A stretch of DNA of 64,000 nt from Nostoc sp. NMS9 (GTDB taxonomy: Bacteria; Cyanobacteriota; Cyanobacteriia; Cyanobacteriales; Nostocaceae). This document shows positions 1-9,089 of the stretch, piece by piece. Numbering within the stretch: the stretch's first letter is position 1; each line of letters starts with the position of its first letter. A model generated the notes under the pieces. It saw only the letters and a list, made by a program, of their open reading frames with translations. It was not told where the DNA came from and ran no database searches. The stretch lies in the NCBI RefSeq assembly GCF_017114995.1, contig NZ_JABXKL010000026.1, positions 33,175 through 97,174 of the forward strand, in the 5' to 3' direction. Position numbers and translations under genes: made by a program.

Positions 1-86
1 GTTCACACCTTGCCTGAGAAGGCCGACGAATTAGGGTTATCGCCTCTTAAGCCGGATGTCGCAGGTTCGATTCCTGCTCTGCCACC
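1..86 (+). ncRNA. Y RNA-like (YrlA-type) small RNA, 5' end outside window
   Basis: The 3' end is a tRNA-like module: T-stem GCAGG (61-65), T-loop TTCGATT (66-72), CCTGC (73-77), then TCTGCCA as the 3' acceptor strand (78-84). Upstream, GGCCGACGAATTAGGGTTAT (21-40) nearly matches the equivalent block in the second copy at 1773-1880 and resembles the conserved Ro-binding strand of Y RNAs (GGUCCGA...GAGUUAUC in human Y RNAs). By comparison with the second copy about 14 bases of the 5' end lie outside the window. It sits 36 bases upstream of the Ro60 gene. A plain tRNA is unlikely because the spacing and anticodon stem do not fit. Confidence 0.75.
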
Positions 87-122
87 TTTCATTTTTGCCC
101 GCAAGGGCCGGGAGATGAAGCG

Positions 123-1724
123 ATGAATTACAATTTTTTCACTAAAAAGAAAACAACTACACCTCAAAATCAACCTATCCCCGGACGAGAAGCAGAAATG
201 GTTCAGGGACGTTCCGGCGGCTGGATGTTTGATGCTGGTATTTGGAAAATGCTGCGCCGTTGTTTGTTGGTTGGCACAGCAAAAAGCACTTACTACGCTG
301 GTAAACAGGAATTAACTGAGGATTTTGTGACAGTTGTCAGACAAGCTGTTGCCGAAAATCCTGGCCGTGTAGCAGAAGAAATTTTGTATGCTAGCGATGG
401 ACGCGCCATCAATAACAGTGCGCCTATCTTGGCTTTGGTATTGCTCTCTATGGGTGAAGCACCAGAAGCAAAACAGGCGTTTGGTGAAATATTTCCGCAA
501 GTTGTCCGCACTGGTAGCCACTTCTACGAATGGCTGAACTACACCAAATCTCTGCGGGGATTTGGCAAAGTAGTCCGGGAAGCTGGTAAAACTTGGCTCT
601 CAAGGGAAGATGTCAAGGGTTTAGCTTATCAACTGTTGAAATATCAACAGCGTCAAGGCTTCTCCCACCGAGATGCGTTGCGGTTGTTCCATGTCAAACC
701 GCCTACAGAAAATCACCGTCAACTATTTGAGTGGGTAGTTAGAGGCTGGGAAGAATTGCCAGCAGATATCCCCTCAGAAGCATTGGCGCAGATTTGGTGG
801 TATGAGTGGCTGAAGCGGAATCCAACCCAAACCCATGAAGCTATTTCCCAAGGACGCTTAACCCACGAAATGGCTGCACCAGTGGGCAAAATGGATCAGC
901 TTGCTTGGCAGCTGCTATTTCAGGAAATGCCAATAGGTGCAATGTTGCGTAACTTGGGTTCTTTAACTGAACTGGGTGTGTTGCGAACAGATGAAAGTGC
1001 CAACTTGCTGCGAGTGGAAGCAGTTCTTAACAACAAGGAACATCTGCGTAAAGGTCGCATCCATCCAATTGATGTTTTGAAAGCACTCAAAACTTATAAA
1101 TCTGGTGGAACATTAGGACGCAGTAAGAAAACTTGGAACCCAGTTCCTCGGATTGTAGACATATTAGAAAAGGCGGTTGAGCTGTCTTTTGATGTTGTGC
1201 AACCCACTGGTAAAGTGTTCATGCACGCCGTAGACGTTTCTGGTTCTATGGGTAGTATGGTTGCAGATATGGGACTGACTTGCTGTGAAATTGCCACTAC
1301 AATGGCACTGGTAACAGCAAAAGCAGAGAAAAACTACATGATTCGTGGTTTTGCTACCGAATTCTGGGAATTAAGTATCACTGCCAAAGATAGTTTTAGT
1401 TCTGCGGTTCGCAAAGCTAGCAATCAAAATTTCGGTGGAACGGATGCGTCTGTAGCTTATGACTGGATGATTAAGAATAAGTTTAAAGCAGATGTAGTCT
1501 GCTTTTGGACTGACTCGGAAAGTTGGGCTGGGTATAAGCATCCAAGTCAAGCGCTGAAGGAGTACCGCAAAAAGGTAAATCCTAACGTCAAGGCGGTGTA
1601 TGTCACCTTGACACCTTACCAGATTACTTTGGTAGATCCTGAAGATTCGCTGTCTTGGGATTTGGCAGGGTTTGACCCAGGTACGCCTCGGATCATCCAG
1701 ATGCTAGCTACGGGTGAATTGTAG
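123..1724 (+). CDS. rsr: Ro60 / TROVE domain RNA-binding protein (Rsr-type)
   Basis: Bacterial orthologue of the Ro60 autoantigen. The family is a ring-shaped protein that binds misfolded or structured non-coding RNA and Y RNAs and, in Deinococcus, tethers to PNPase in RNA turnover. The N-terminal part (about residues 20-340) is the TROVE HEAT-like ring, with typical stretches YYAGKQELT (near 58) and MLRNLGSLT (near 280). The C-terminal part is a von Willebrand A domain with a MIDAS: DVSGS (371-375), GGTD (near 440) and WTDSES (near 463). Length 533 aa is normal. The ATG follows GGGAG with 8-base spacing. Tight flanking by two Y RNA-like genes strongly supports the assignment. Cytoplasmic, no signal peptide. 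Confidence 0.93.
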   Translation: MNYNFFTKKKTTTPQNQPIPGREAEMVQGRSGGWMFDAGIWKMLRRCLLVGTAKSTYYAGKQELTEDFVTVVRQAVAENPGRVAEEILYASDGRAINNSAPILALVLLSMGEAPEAKQAFGEIFPQVVRTGSHFYEWLNYTKSLRGFGKVVREAGKTWLSREDVKGLAYQLLKYQQRQGFSHRDALRLFHVKPPTENHRQLFEWVVRGWEELPADIPSEALAQIWWYEWLKRNPTQTHEAISQGRLTHEMAAPVGKMDQLAWQLLFQEMPIGAMLRNLGSLTELGVLRTDESANLLRVEAVLNNKEHLRKGRIHPIDVLKALKTYKSGGTLGRSKKTWNPVPRIVDILEKAVELSFDVVQPTGKVFMHAVDVSGSMGSMVADMGLTCCEIATTMALVTAKAEKNYMIRGFATEFWELSITAKDSFSSAVRKASNQNFGGTDASVAYDWMIKNKFKADVVCFWTDSESWAGYKHPSQALKEYRKKVNPNVKAVYVTLTPYQITLVDPEDSLSWDLAGFDPGTPRIIQMLATGEL

Positions 1725-1772
1725 ATATTGCTGAAGGGTAAAGGATGAAACACTTTATCCTTCATGCTTCAT

Positions 1773-1880
1773 GGCGGGTTATCCTTGTTCGCAACTTGCC
1801 TTTCGGGGCCGAAGAATTTAGGGTTATCGGTTACGTCTCCACCATTGTGGGGATTAGCGGGTTCAATCCCCGCACCCGCC
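1773..1880 (+). ncRNA. Y RNA-like (YrlA-type) small RNA with complete tRNA-like module
   Basis: A 108-nt RNA gene 48 bases after the Ro60 stop. The ends form a perfect 7-bp acceptor-like stem, GGCGGGT (1773-1779) with ACCCGCC (1874-1880). A perfect T-arm is present: GCGGG (1857-1861), TTCAATC loop, CCCGC (1869-1873). An anticodon-arm-like hairpin CTCCAC-CATT-GTGGGG lies at about 1837-1852. The segment GGCCGAAGAATTTAGGGTTA (1807-1826) replaces the D-arm region, is shared with the copy at 1-86 and matches the Ro-binding strand of Y RNAs. A TTTATTTTT run follows. It is too long for a normal tRNA. By family knowledge it is a Ro60 partner that may guide or gate substrate access. Confidence 0.85.
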
Positions 1881-1965
1881 TTTATTTTTGATTCAAATAC
1901 AGCCCAAGGGAATGGAATTCGCAGGTTAACAGGTGAACGCATATTTTTTAGAACTAGCTAGACAT

Positions 1966-4710
1966 TCAAGAAAGACGCTGAATGGCATCATTAGCTTGAT
2001 TGACATACTTATCTATACCCATTGATTTAAACAAAGCACTTGCTTTTTGGTAAGCATTGACTGCTTCTGATTTTTCACCGAGTTCAACAAATAAATTTCC
2101 TAAGTTATATAAAGCTCGCGCAGCACCAATATCACGACCTGTTTGCTCTGACACTTTCAAAGATTCTTTACAGTATTTCAATGCCTGCATATGCAAGAGT
2201 TTTCCTAAAAACAAATAAGAATTACTCAAGTTTAATAAACAATCTGCTTGTAGTTCTGGTTCACCAATTTCCTTTGCTATATCCAAAGATTGCTGAATCA
2301 ACTCAATAGCTTTTTCAGGCTGATTTAGTTGATTGTAAACAACACCTAGACTTCCTAAAGCTCTAGCCTCCATAGGCTTATCTCTCATAGATTGAGCAAT
2401 TTCTAATTGGCGACTATGGCAATCAAGAACTTTTTGATATTCTCCTAATGCACAGTATGCACCACCTAAATTACCAAGTGTACTAGCCTCTCTTTCAAGA
2501 TCACCATTGTTTTGTAAGATTTTTACTTTTTGTTCTTGGTAATCAATTGCTTCAGAGTATTTTCCTAATGCATAACATACAATGCCTAGATTATTTAATG
2601 CATTAGCTTGTTCTTCAGAATCCCCTATTATATTTGCAATTTCTAGTTGCTGCTGATGACAATATATAGATTGTTGATAATTCCCTATATCCTGGTAAAC
2701 AAGACCTAAGTTATTCAATGCAGCAGCTTCACCTTGTTTATTGCTGATTTCCCTTTCTATCAGTAAAGCTTTTTGAAGAATATTAATTGCTTTTTGGTAC
2801 TGCCCCATCCGTGTATATATACTGCCTAAATCAATCATTATTGCTGCCAAACTTAATCGATTTTCTTCATTAGATTCCCAAGCAAATACTAAATTTTCAT
2901 AAAGTTCCATTTGGATAGAATAATAACCTTGTGAATCTAAAAAACCTTTGCATAGACGGAGTGTATCAAAGGCGATTACATACTTTTTCTGTTGGCATAG
3001 ATGATATATAACTTCTAAGTGAGGCATTACATCTTCAAGTTTTTGCCATTCCTCTCCAATTTTTGCTATTGAAGCATAATAAGTAATGATTCTATCTCTC
3101 AGTGAATCTTGCTGATTGCCTATCTTTTGTCTAGCATAATGTAAAACAAAAGGATGAAACTGAAACTGTTGTTCTTCATTGATTACATCCAGTAGAGAAC
3201 GGCTAGTTAATTCATTTATTGCTTGTTGTGTTTGCCAATAGTTATTCGGATCTTCTAAATCTTGGGAATTTAAATTTGTCAATACCATGCCCCAAGTGCT
3301 AATTTTAACTACATCAAAGCCTTTTAGTGAGCTTATTTCATCATCACTTAGGGAACCTTGACTAAGCCTATCGTTCAAGATTAACTTTGAAGTTAGTTGA
3401 TTATTATTCAAAACTACTGTTGCAGCATCTTGATTAAATGAACTACGGTAGAGACTAAGACTGAGGAAAAAACATTTTAAATCAGAAGCTAAATTCTCAA
3501 AATGTTGCTCTAAAATCCAAACAAAAAATATCCGTTCTCTATCCCGATAAGGCATAGGTACTTTATTTAAAAGTAAATCAAGTTGTCTAAATCCTATTTT
3601 TTCTGCTTCTTTAATGTGATTACCTGATTTTAACTTTGATGCCACTAGCCGCAACATCTTGGGGTGTCCGTTGAGATATTTGGAGAAATCTTGAAGTTCC
3701 TCATCAGATCCAACAATTCCAAATCTTTGAAGTAGCCGTGCTCCATTAATTGCTTCTAATCCTTGCAACGGTAGCCAATAGCCATGCCCTTCCATGACTT
3801 CAGGTTGAGTTTGGGTTGTCAGTAGCAATTTACTACCTACTCCATTTTCAATCCAGCGAATAAAAAAGTCTTTATAAATTCCTATAAAATGCCGATCTTG
3901 ATCTAGTAGGGTTTCTAAGTTATCGATTACTAGCAAACATGGGCGCTTTTTTAAAGTGTCTAGCAAAGCAAAAATTAGTTGTTCTGGTTCCCGCAATGCT
4001 GCTAACTGTTCTGGAGATGTCCCAGCCAGTTTCATCAGAGCATTTTGGGCAAATACTGTGAAATCAGTACCTTGTCTGACATCAGCCCAAAACTTTGCCT
4101 CGAAATCAGTAGATTCAAACATATATGAAGCCAGCCAAGATTTGCCAACTCCACTAAGTCCCTGAATTCCAAGAGTTTTAACTTTAGTATCTACTAACCA
4201 TGTTTGCAGTTCTTTAATTTCTGCGTTGCGTCCTTGCCAGTTATCTAGTGTTGGTGGTATTGAAATTAGGTTAGCCGAAGAAATCGGCTTCTGCTCCTGC
4301 TGTTGCATTCCCTGGAGAATTCTTAGAAGTTCAGCAAGATGATTTTCTGGAATAGAATTTGCGATCGCATCCTCACGCCCCACGAAATCAGGATTTTCAG
4401 ATATCGTTTTATCTTCACTGAAATTTTCAGTTTGTGGTAAGTCTGAAGTATTTTGATTTAATAACTCAGGCTTGTACTTGGCAAATAAAGAAATCAATTC
4501 TGGAAGCTTTGAACGGCGTTCGTCTGAAAATTCATTATTTAAGCCAAATAACTTACAAATTTCCTCACGATGTTTTCTGACAGTTGATTTCTGAATATGC
4601 AAAGAATTAGCGATCGCTTCATCTGTTTCGTTAGCCAGTAGTTTCAGCAGCACCTCTCGCCGCCTTTCAGTTAAGCGATTAAATACTGCATTGAAATGTT
4701 GTTGATTCAT
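1966..4710 (-). CDS. STAND/NLR-like ATPase: HTH - NB-ARC - TPR
   Basis: Large signal-transduction ATPase of 914 aa from the ATG at 4710. An in-frame GTG at 4773 would add 21 residues but looks less natural. Residues about 12-56 form a LuxR/GerE-like helix-turn-helix (TERRREVLLKLL...KSTVRKHREEICKLFGL in part). An NB-ARC ATPase follows, with P-loop GLSGVGKS (184-191) and Walker B LLVIDNLETLL. The C-terminal third (about 620-910) is tandem tetratricopeptide repeats of the NLGxxYxxxGxYxxAI type, the usual ligand-sensing part. The family forms oligomers on activation and is common in multicellular cyanobacteria. Its target is unknown. Divergent from the nuclease-like gene at 4841 across a 130-base gap. 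Confidence 0.88.
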   Translation of the reverse strand: MNQQHFNAVFNRLTERRREVLLKLLANETDEAIANSLHIQKSTVRKHREEICKLFGLNNEFSDERRSKLPELISLFAKYKPELLNQNTSDLPQTENFSEDKTISENPDFVGREDAIANSIPENHLAELLRILQGMQQQEQKPISSANLISIPPTLDNWQGRNAEIKELQTWLVDTKVKTLGIQGLSGVGKSWLASYMFESTDFEAKFWADVRQGTDFTVFAQNALMKLAGTSPEQLAALREPEQLIFALLDTLKKRPCLLVIDNLETLLDQDRHFIGIYKDFFIRWIENGVGSKLLLTTQTQPEVMEGHGYWLPLQGLEAINGARLLQRFGIVGSDEELQDFSKYLNGHPKMLRLVASKLKSGNHIKEAEKIGFRQLDLLLNKVPMPYRDRERIFFVWILEQHFENLASDLKCFFLSLSLYRSSFNQDAATVVLNNNQLTSKLILNDRLSQGSLSDDEISSLKGFDVVKISTWGMVLTNLNSQDLEDPNNYWQTQQAINELTSRSLLDVINEEQQFQFHPFVLHYARQKIGNQQDSLRDRIITYYASIAKIGEEWQKLEDVMPHLEVIYHLCQQKKYVIAFDTLRLCKGFLDSQGYYSIQMELYENLVFAWESNEENRLSLAAIMIDLGSIYTRMGQYQKAINILQKALLIEREISNKQGEAAALNNLGLVYQDIGNYQQSIYCHQQQLEIANIIGDSEEQANALNNLGIVCYALGKYSEAIDYQEQKVKILQNNGDLEREASTLGNLGGAYCALGEYQKVLDCHSRQLEIAQSMRDKPMEARALGSLGVVYNQLNQPEKAIELIQQSLDIAKEIGEPELQADCLLNLSNSYLFLGKLLHMQALKYCKESLKVSEQTGRDIGAARALYNLGNLFVELGEKSEAVNAYQKASALFKSMGIDKYVNQANDAIQRLS

Positions 4711-4840
4711 AACTATTAGCGCATCACAATCACAGTACACATCTGTGTACTCGATATAGTTACAAAGACTCACAGCATGTGTATTACTTGTGTACTAGGC
4801 TAACGCAAAAGTTGATGTAGTAATTCACGACTTACAACTT

Positions 4841-5500
4841 ATGAAATCTACTTACATCAACGGACGATGCTACTATCAAGGCAATGGTGGCGTTCTTCTT
4901 CCTGCTGTCACCACAGTTTTAAAAGCGACACAGCCACCAAAGTCTCTAGCCGCCCTTTCCTATTGGCGCAATAAAGTTGGCGATGCAGAAGCAAATCGAA
5001 TCGCTGCTAACAGCCGTCGCCGAGGAAATGCCTTGCACCAGTTGATTAAAGAACACCTGCAAGGTTACTCACCCAAACCTGACAGCAGCCTGATTCAGCC
5101 TTACTGGGATAGCGTTCAATCTGTGCTAAATCAACTTAGCGATGTTCAACTGGTTGAGCAACTTGTGCCTAACTATCAGGAACTTTACGCCGGGAAAGTT
5201 GATTTAGTTGCTCGTTACCAAGGTGTTCCCCATTTAATTGAATGGACTACAGCCGAGGAACCAAAACTAAGAATTGATAAGCTTTATGACAAGCCTTTAC
5301 AACTAGCTGCTTATGGTGGTGCGATAAATCGGTATTATAGCGATCGCCTCTTTAACTGCAAAATTAACCATGCTCTGATTGTCGTAGCCTTGCCAGGTGA
5401 GGAAGCAGAGATTTTTGAATTTGACCGTGCAAGGCTAATTCATGTCTGGCATCAATGGCTTAATCGGCTGAATTTTTTCTTCAGTGCAGTTGCTGCATAA
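4841..5500 (+). CDS. PD-(D/E)XK exonuclease-like protein (MGME1-like)
   Basis: 219 aa. The order of motifs resembles the Cas4/MGME1-type exonuclease family: VTTVLKATQPPKSL near the N-terminus, RRRGNALHQLIKEHL (about 60-74), YAGKVDLVARYQG (about 116-128), IEWTTAEEPK (about 134-143) and QLAAYGGAINRYY (about 155-167). In the family the core is D...(D/E)xK; here the E-W-T segment lacks the usual lysine, so activity may need another lysine or may be lost. The ATG lacks a strong Shine-Dalgarno. A GCGATCGC-based terminator follows directly. Confidence 0.65.
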   Translation: MKSTYINGRCYYQGNGGVLLPAVTTVLKATQPPKSLAALSYWRNKVGDAEANRIAANSRRRGNALHQLIKEHLQGYSPKPDSSLIQPYWDSVQSVLNQLSDVQLVEQLVPNYQELYAGKVDLVARYQGVPHLIEWTTAEEPKLRIDKLYDKPLQLAAYGGAINRYYSDRLFNCKINHALIVVALPGEEAEIFEFDRARLIHVWHQWLNRLNFFFSAVAA

Positions 5501-5545
5501 AAGTGCGATCGCCTACGCTCGGCTGGAAGCGATCGCACTTTTTTA
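5501..5545 (+). terminator. Terminator built from HIP1 inverted repeat
   Basis: AAGTGCGATCGC (5501-5512) pairs perfectly with GCGATCGCACTT (5529-5540), loop 16 bases, followed by a T run. It ends the nuclease-like gene. Confidence 0.8.
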
Positions 5546-5597
5546 CAAGCACAACACAAAAATTGGATTGCCGATCAATTATTCAACTACCGAATGA

Positions 5598-6443
5598 TTA
5601 ATTAAACAATTGTCCCAAGAAATTGATAATTGGTTTCCAAAAGATACCAGTTAATACATAAGGAGCATATTGCAATAGAGATAAGCTCGGCTTAATTGAA
5701 GGCTTTAGCGGTAAATTTTCTAACAGAAAAGGTACTACACAGGTGAGTCCATACGCAGTTGCTAAAGCAGTAGTGAATTTAGGAGTCTGACCTGGTATAG
5801 GACTATAATAAATACCCAATAGGATGCAACAAATCATCAAAAATTGCTCCCATAAAAACCATGATTGCGGCGACAGAAAATAAATTAACCTCGGAAAGCT
5901 TTTATCAATTTTTTGTCGCATTCCCAGCAGTACTGCCCAAGTCGCTGCCCCAACAATGCCATCATTCTTCAATCCATAAATTCTTTGAAAGCGTTTCACT
6001 GCTCTTTCTGTTGCACTGTCAAAATAGCTAGTAGGTTCTTTTTTCAAAAAGCCTTCATCATAAAGGATAATTTGCAGTTCCTTAACCGCATTCCTTAATT
6101 CTGGGGACTTAATTTTTTGATTCCGAGAAAGTTTTGGGTACAAAAGGCAAGCCCATGTCAGTGGGCCAACCACTCCATCTGCTAGAAGATTATTTCTTTT
6201 TTGAAATTCTTTTACTGCCTCGTCTGTCTCTAAGTCAAATTTACCAGTAATCTCTGCAAGTAAACCTTGAGTTTTTAATCGCTCTTGCAATTCGTTGATT
6301 GATTCTTGTACAGATTTTGGTGTAAACTCACGGTAAAGTGTCGGAAGTTTATTAAAGACACAGACTTGTTTTTCTTCAGGAAAATAAAGTCGAGCTTGTT
6401 TTAAACCAACCAAGATACTTACAGTTTGAATTAGTTTATTCAT
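5598..6443 (-). CDS. Peptidoglycan-binding-like repeat protein with C-terminal membrane segments
   Basis: 281 aa with two PG_binding_1 modules, about residues 43-105 (INELQERL...TGKFDLETDEAVKEFQ...DGVVGPLTW) and about 117-178 (VKELQIILYDEGF...YFDSATERAVKRFQ...DGIVGAATW). Two hydrophobic segments follow (about 197-218 and 226-246). There is no N-terminal signal peptide, so how the repeats reach the wall is unclear; they may act in the cytoplasm or the protein may insert through its C-terminal helices. Such repeats normally bind peptidoglycan stem peptides. The ATG at 6443 is the first in frame. Confidence 0.75.
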   Translation of the reverse strand: MNKLIQTVSILVGLKQARLYFPEEKQVCVFNKLPTLYREFTPKSVQESINELQERLKTQGLLAEITGKFDLETDEAVKEFQKRNNLLADGVVGPLTWACLLYPKLSRNQKIKSPELRNAVKELQIILYDEGFLKKEPTSYFDSATERAVKRFQRIYGLKNDGIVGAATWAVLLGMRQKIDKSFPRLIYFLSPQSWFLWEQFLMICCILLGIYYSPIPGQTPKFTTALATAYGLTCVVPFLLENLPLKPSIKPSLSLLQYAPYVLTGIFWKPIINFLGQLFN

Positions 6444-6610
6444 TCAGTACTCCTTTGTTGTCAGAAGTGAAAACGATAATTCAGCTAGAGTTTTTGGTTG
6501 GTTGTCAGGATAGATTTTGCATTTGTATGCAGCCTGTTACCAACAATTATGAACTTAGTAATTAGCCTACTAAATTGACCCTAAATAGCGTAATTAACAA
6601 TGTTAAAAAT

Positions 6611-6679
6611 TTGTTAGTGAAAAATTACTAATACAACATGGTAAAAGTTTTGTTAGTTAAAATGTTGCTAACACAACAT
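6611..6679. repeat. Two direct copies of an inverted-repeat operator-like unit
   Basis: Unit 1 (6611-6639) and unit 2 (6650-6679) each begin TTGTTAGT and end with ACTAATACAACAT or GCTAACACAACAT. Each therefore holds a GTTAGT...ACTAAT/GCTAAC dyad. They lie 30-98 bases upstream of the NB-ARC gene at 6709, where tandem operators would be expected. Confidence 0.6.
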
Positions 6680-6708
6680 TCAACAACAAAACTAATAGGG
6701 TGATATTT

Positions 6709-9030
6709 ATGTCAGATCAGTCAGAGGGTGGGAATCTGTCTAAAGCTTGGTATCAAAAGGTTTTACAGGATTGGGATATAGATCGTTTACTGACTGATTT
6801 GGAGTCTAAAATTCAACAGCGATACAGGCAAAATTCTAAGAAAGACCTGTTACTTGGGTTGCTATGTGGGTATAGCTTGACAAAGATAAGTCAGGACTTG
6901 TACAGAGATAACGCTGGTGTGAGAGTGGGATTGAGCAATATCTATCGAGATATTGAAACTTTGACAGGAGAACCCGATAACAGCGTCAGATCAAGCAACC
7001 TTATTTACATTCTTGAGATACATGGATATCGCAGAGGTGTTGCTGCATCTAGTACCGAAAGCACCTCTATTCCCCATAATCTGCCATCACCAACCTACAC
7101 AGAATTTATTGGGCGCGAGGCAGATATGAAAAAGCTACTGGAACGGCTTTTGCCGATGCATGGCGCTCACATGATTACAGTGCATGGCATTGGTGGCGTA
7201 GGGAAAACGGCGCTGGTGTTAGCAGCTGCTTACCTGTGCTTAGAAGCTAGTAACGAAAATAGTTCTGATGCACCTAAATTTGATGCAATTATTTTCACTT
7301 CAGCCAAACAACAGGAACTGATTCCCGATATGATTTTGCAACGGCAGCAAGGACAGCGTAACCTGCGCGAGATTTTTCGGGTGATTGCCAATGCCTTAAA
7401 CGACTCTACAATTATTCAATCTCCTCCCAATGACCAATTTGAGCGTGTACGCCAATGTCTTTCTAAACAGCGAACGCTTCTGATTGTGGATAATATGGAG
7501 ACTATAGAGGACAGGGATGAGGTTATAGAATTCTTATACAATTTACCCATTTGCGTCAAAGTAGTAATTACTACCCGCGAACGAATTGCCCTACTGCCAA
7601 TCAGTCTGCGAAACTTGCCCCTGAATGATGGTTTGCAGTTGATTCAGCAACAAGCTGAAGAAAAAGGTATAACTATCCAAGATGAAGACTCTAGCTTGCT
7701 CTACGATCGCACTGGGGGAATCCCTCTCGCTATTGTCTATGCACTCGGTCAAGTATCCAGTGGCTACTCTTTGAACTTTGTATTGGAGCAGTTAGCCTCC
7801 GCTACAGGCGATGTGGCTCGTTTTTGCTTTGAGCAATCAGTGCAAGGTACGAAGGGACAGCCACCACACAAGTTACTCATGTCACTGGCGATTTTTCCTG
7901 ACGCTCCTATCCAAGCTGCTGTGGCTGAAGTTGCTGGACTGACATCTGCTCCTGATTCTGTCAGTAATGGCTTGGTACGTTTGCAGCAACTCTCGTTAGT
8001 GAATCTGAATCCAGAGACTAAGCGATACGAGATGCTCTCTCTGACTCGTGAGTATGCCTTAGCACAATTAGCTGCTTACCCAGATTTTGAGAAAGAAGCA
8101 CGGATGCGTTGGGTGAGATGGTATCTAGATTTTGCTTACAGTTACGGCGGAGAAGATTGGGAAAAATGGATACATTACAACAGGTTAAAGGAAGAGGAGG
8201 GAAATCTACGGGCAGTACTTTATTGGTGTAAAAACCAAGACCATTATGCGGAAGTTAGGGATTTGTGGTTGCTCTTGAACCACTACGCCAATCTCTATGC
8301 TTATTGGGACGATCGCCTCGATTGGTTGCAATGGCTGATAGAACAATCAGAACGACGTGGTGAATGGTCATCTTTAGTAAAATTCATGATCCGCAAAACC
8401 TGGCTGCTAATTCGGGAGTGTTCACCCCAAAGTCTCACACAAGCAGACGAAATATTGCAGCGGGCATGGGTTTTACGCGACCATGCAGATTCATGCGTTC
8501 AAGCTGACTTAGCCGAAAATATGGCTAGACTGCGAATCAGACAGAATAATTATACAGATGCACGCCACTGGCTAATGGTAGAAGAAAAATTGGTGATTGA
8601 GGCGAATCTAGACGAGCGAAAGCACATCCGCTATTTTATTCCTGTTCTTTATCATCGGGCTGAAATCTTTTATTCAGAAGGTGAATATTTTTTAACCAAG
8701 AAGCTATTTCAAGATGTGATGAAAAGTGCAGAAAAAATTAATTGGCATCGGGTGATTAATTCTGCTCAAAATTGGCTTGCTGATATTGCCATCGAACAAG
8801 GCGATCGCGATGAAGCTCAAAAGCTATTAATTAAAGGCTTAACTGTCGCCGAAAGTAGCAATAATAAACGGCGTCTAGCTCGTTATCAACGTTCTCTAGC
8901 CCGCTGGGAGAGAAGGTGGGGAAGTGTCCAGAAAGCTTGCCAATTGTCAACTCAGGCTATTAATGGTTTTGAGCAATTGGGAATGACAAGGGATGCACAG
9001 GAGATGCAAACTTTACTTGATTGCCCATAA
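6709..9030 (+). CDS. NB-ARC STAND ATPase with N-terminal winged-helix-like region
   Basis: 773 aa from the ATG at 6709; the GGG of AATAGGGTGAT lies 8 bases upstream, preferred over the in-frame GTG at 6700. Residues about 10-110 form a helical region that looks like the DNA- or partner-binding N-domain of cyanobacterial NB-ARC proteins. FIGREADM (about 134) opens the ATPase, with P-loop GIGGVGKT (160-167), Walker B TLLIVDNME (D261) and a sensor-like VVITTRER. The C-terminal 350 residues are helical, TPR-like. Probably a sensor-switch ATPase; ligand and output unknown. Two inverted-repeat units lie just upstream. Confidence 0.85.
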   Translation: MSDQSEGGNLSKAWYQKVLQDWDIDRLLTDLESKIQQRYRQNSKKDLLLGLLCGYSLTKISQDLYRDNAGVRVGLSNIYRDIETLTGEPDNSVRSSNLIYILEIHGYRRGVAASSTESTSIPHNLPSPTYTEFIGREADMKKLLERLLPMHGAHMITVHGIGGVGKTALVLAAAYLCLEASNENSSDAPKFDAIIFTSAKQQELIPDMILQRQQGQRNLREIFRVIANALNDSTIIQSPPNDQFERVRQCLSKQRTLLIVDNMETIEDRDEVIEFLYNLPICVKVVITTRERIALLPISLRNLPLNDGLQLIQQQAEEKGITIQDEDSSLLYDRTGGIPLAIVYALGQVSSGYSLNFVLEQLASATGDVARFCFEQSVQGTKGQPPHKLLMSLAIFPDAPIQAAVAEVAGLTSAPDSVSNGLVRLQQLSLVNLNPETKRYEMLSLTREYALAQLAAYPDFEKEARMRWVRWYLDFAYSYGGEDWEKWIHYNRLKEEEGNLRAVLYWCKNQDHYAEVRDLWLLLNHYANLYAYWDDRLDWLQWLIEQSERRGEWSSLVKFMIRKTWLLIRECSPQSLTQADEILQRAWVLRDHADSCVQADLAENMARLRIRQNNYTDARHWLMVEEKLVIEANLDERKHIRYFIPVLYHRAEIFYSEGEYFLTKKLFQDVMKSAEKINWHRVINSAQNWLADIAIEQGDRDEAQKLLIKGLTVAESSNNKRRLARYQRSLARWERRWGSVQKACQLSTQAINGFEQLGMTRDAQEMQTLLDCP

Positions 9031-9073
9031 TTATCTGCAAATAATGCATTTCCGGTTAGAGAGACGCGATCAA

Positions 9074-9089
9074 TCGCCGTCTCTACAAT
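9074..9089. repeat. Small dispersed Nostoc hairpin repeat
   Basis: The segment around GAGACGCGATCAATCGCCG, followed by TCTCTAC, recurs at about 59021-59045 in the intergenic region before the DUF1400-SGNH gene. It is a short extragenic repeat of unknown role. Confidence 0.5.

Noticed and set aside
1..86. Partial tRNA-Lys (CTCTTAA loop and T-arm)
   Set aside because: The anticodon stem does not pair well and the upstream block equals the Ro-binding strand of the second RNA, so a Y RNA-like gene fits better.
4710..4773. GTG start 21 codons upstream for the HTH-NB-ARC gene
   Set aside because: The extra residues (SLCNYIEYTDVYCDCDALIV) do not fit the HTH domain start, and ATG 4710 is better placed.
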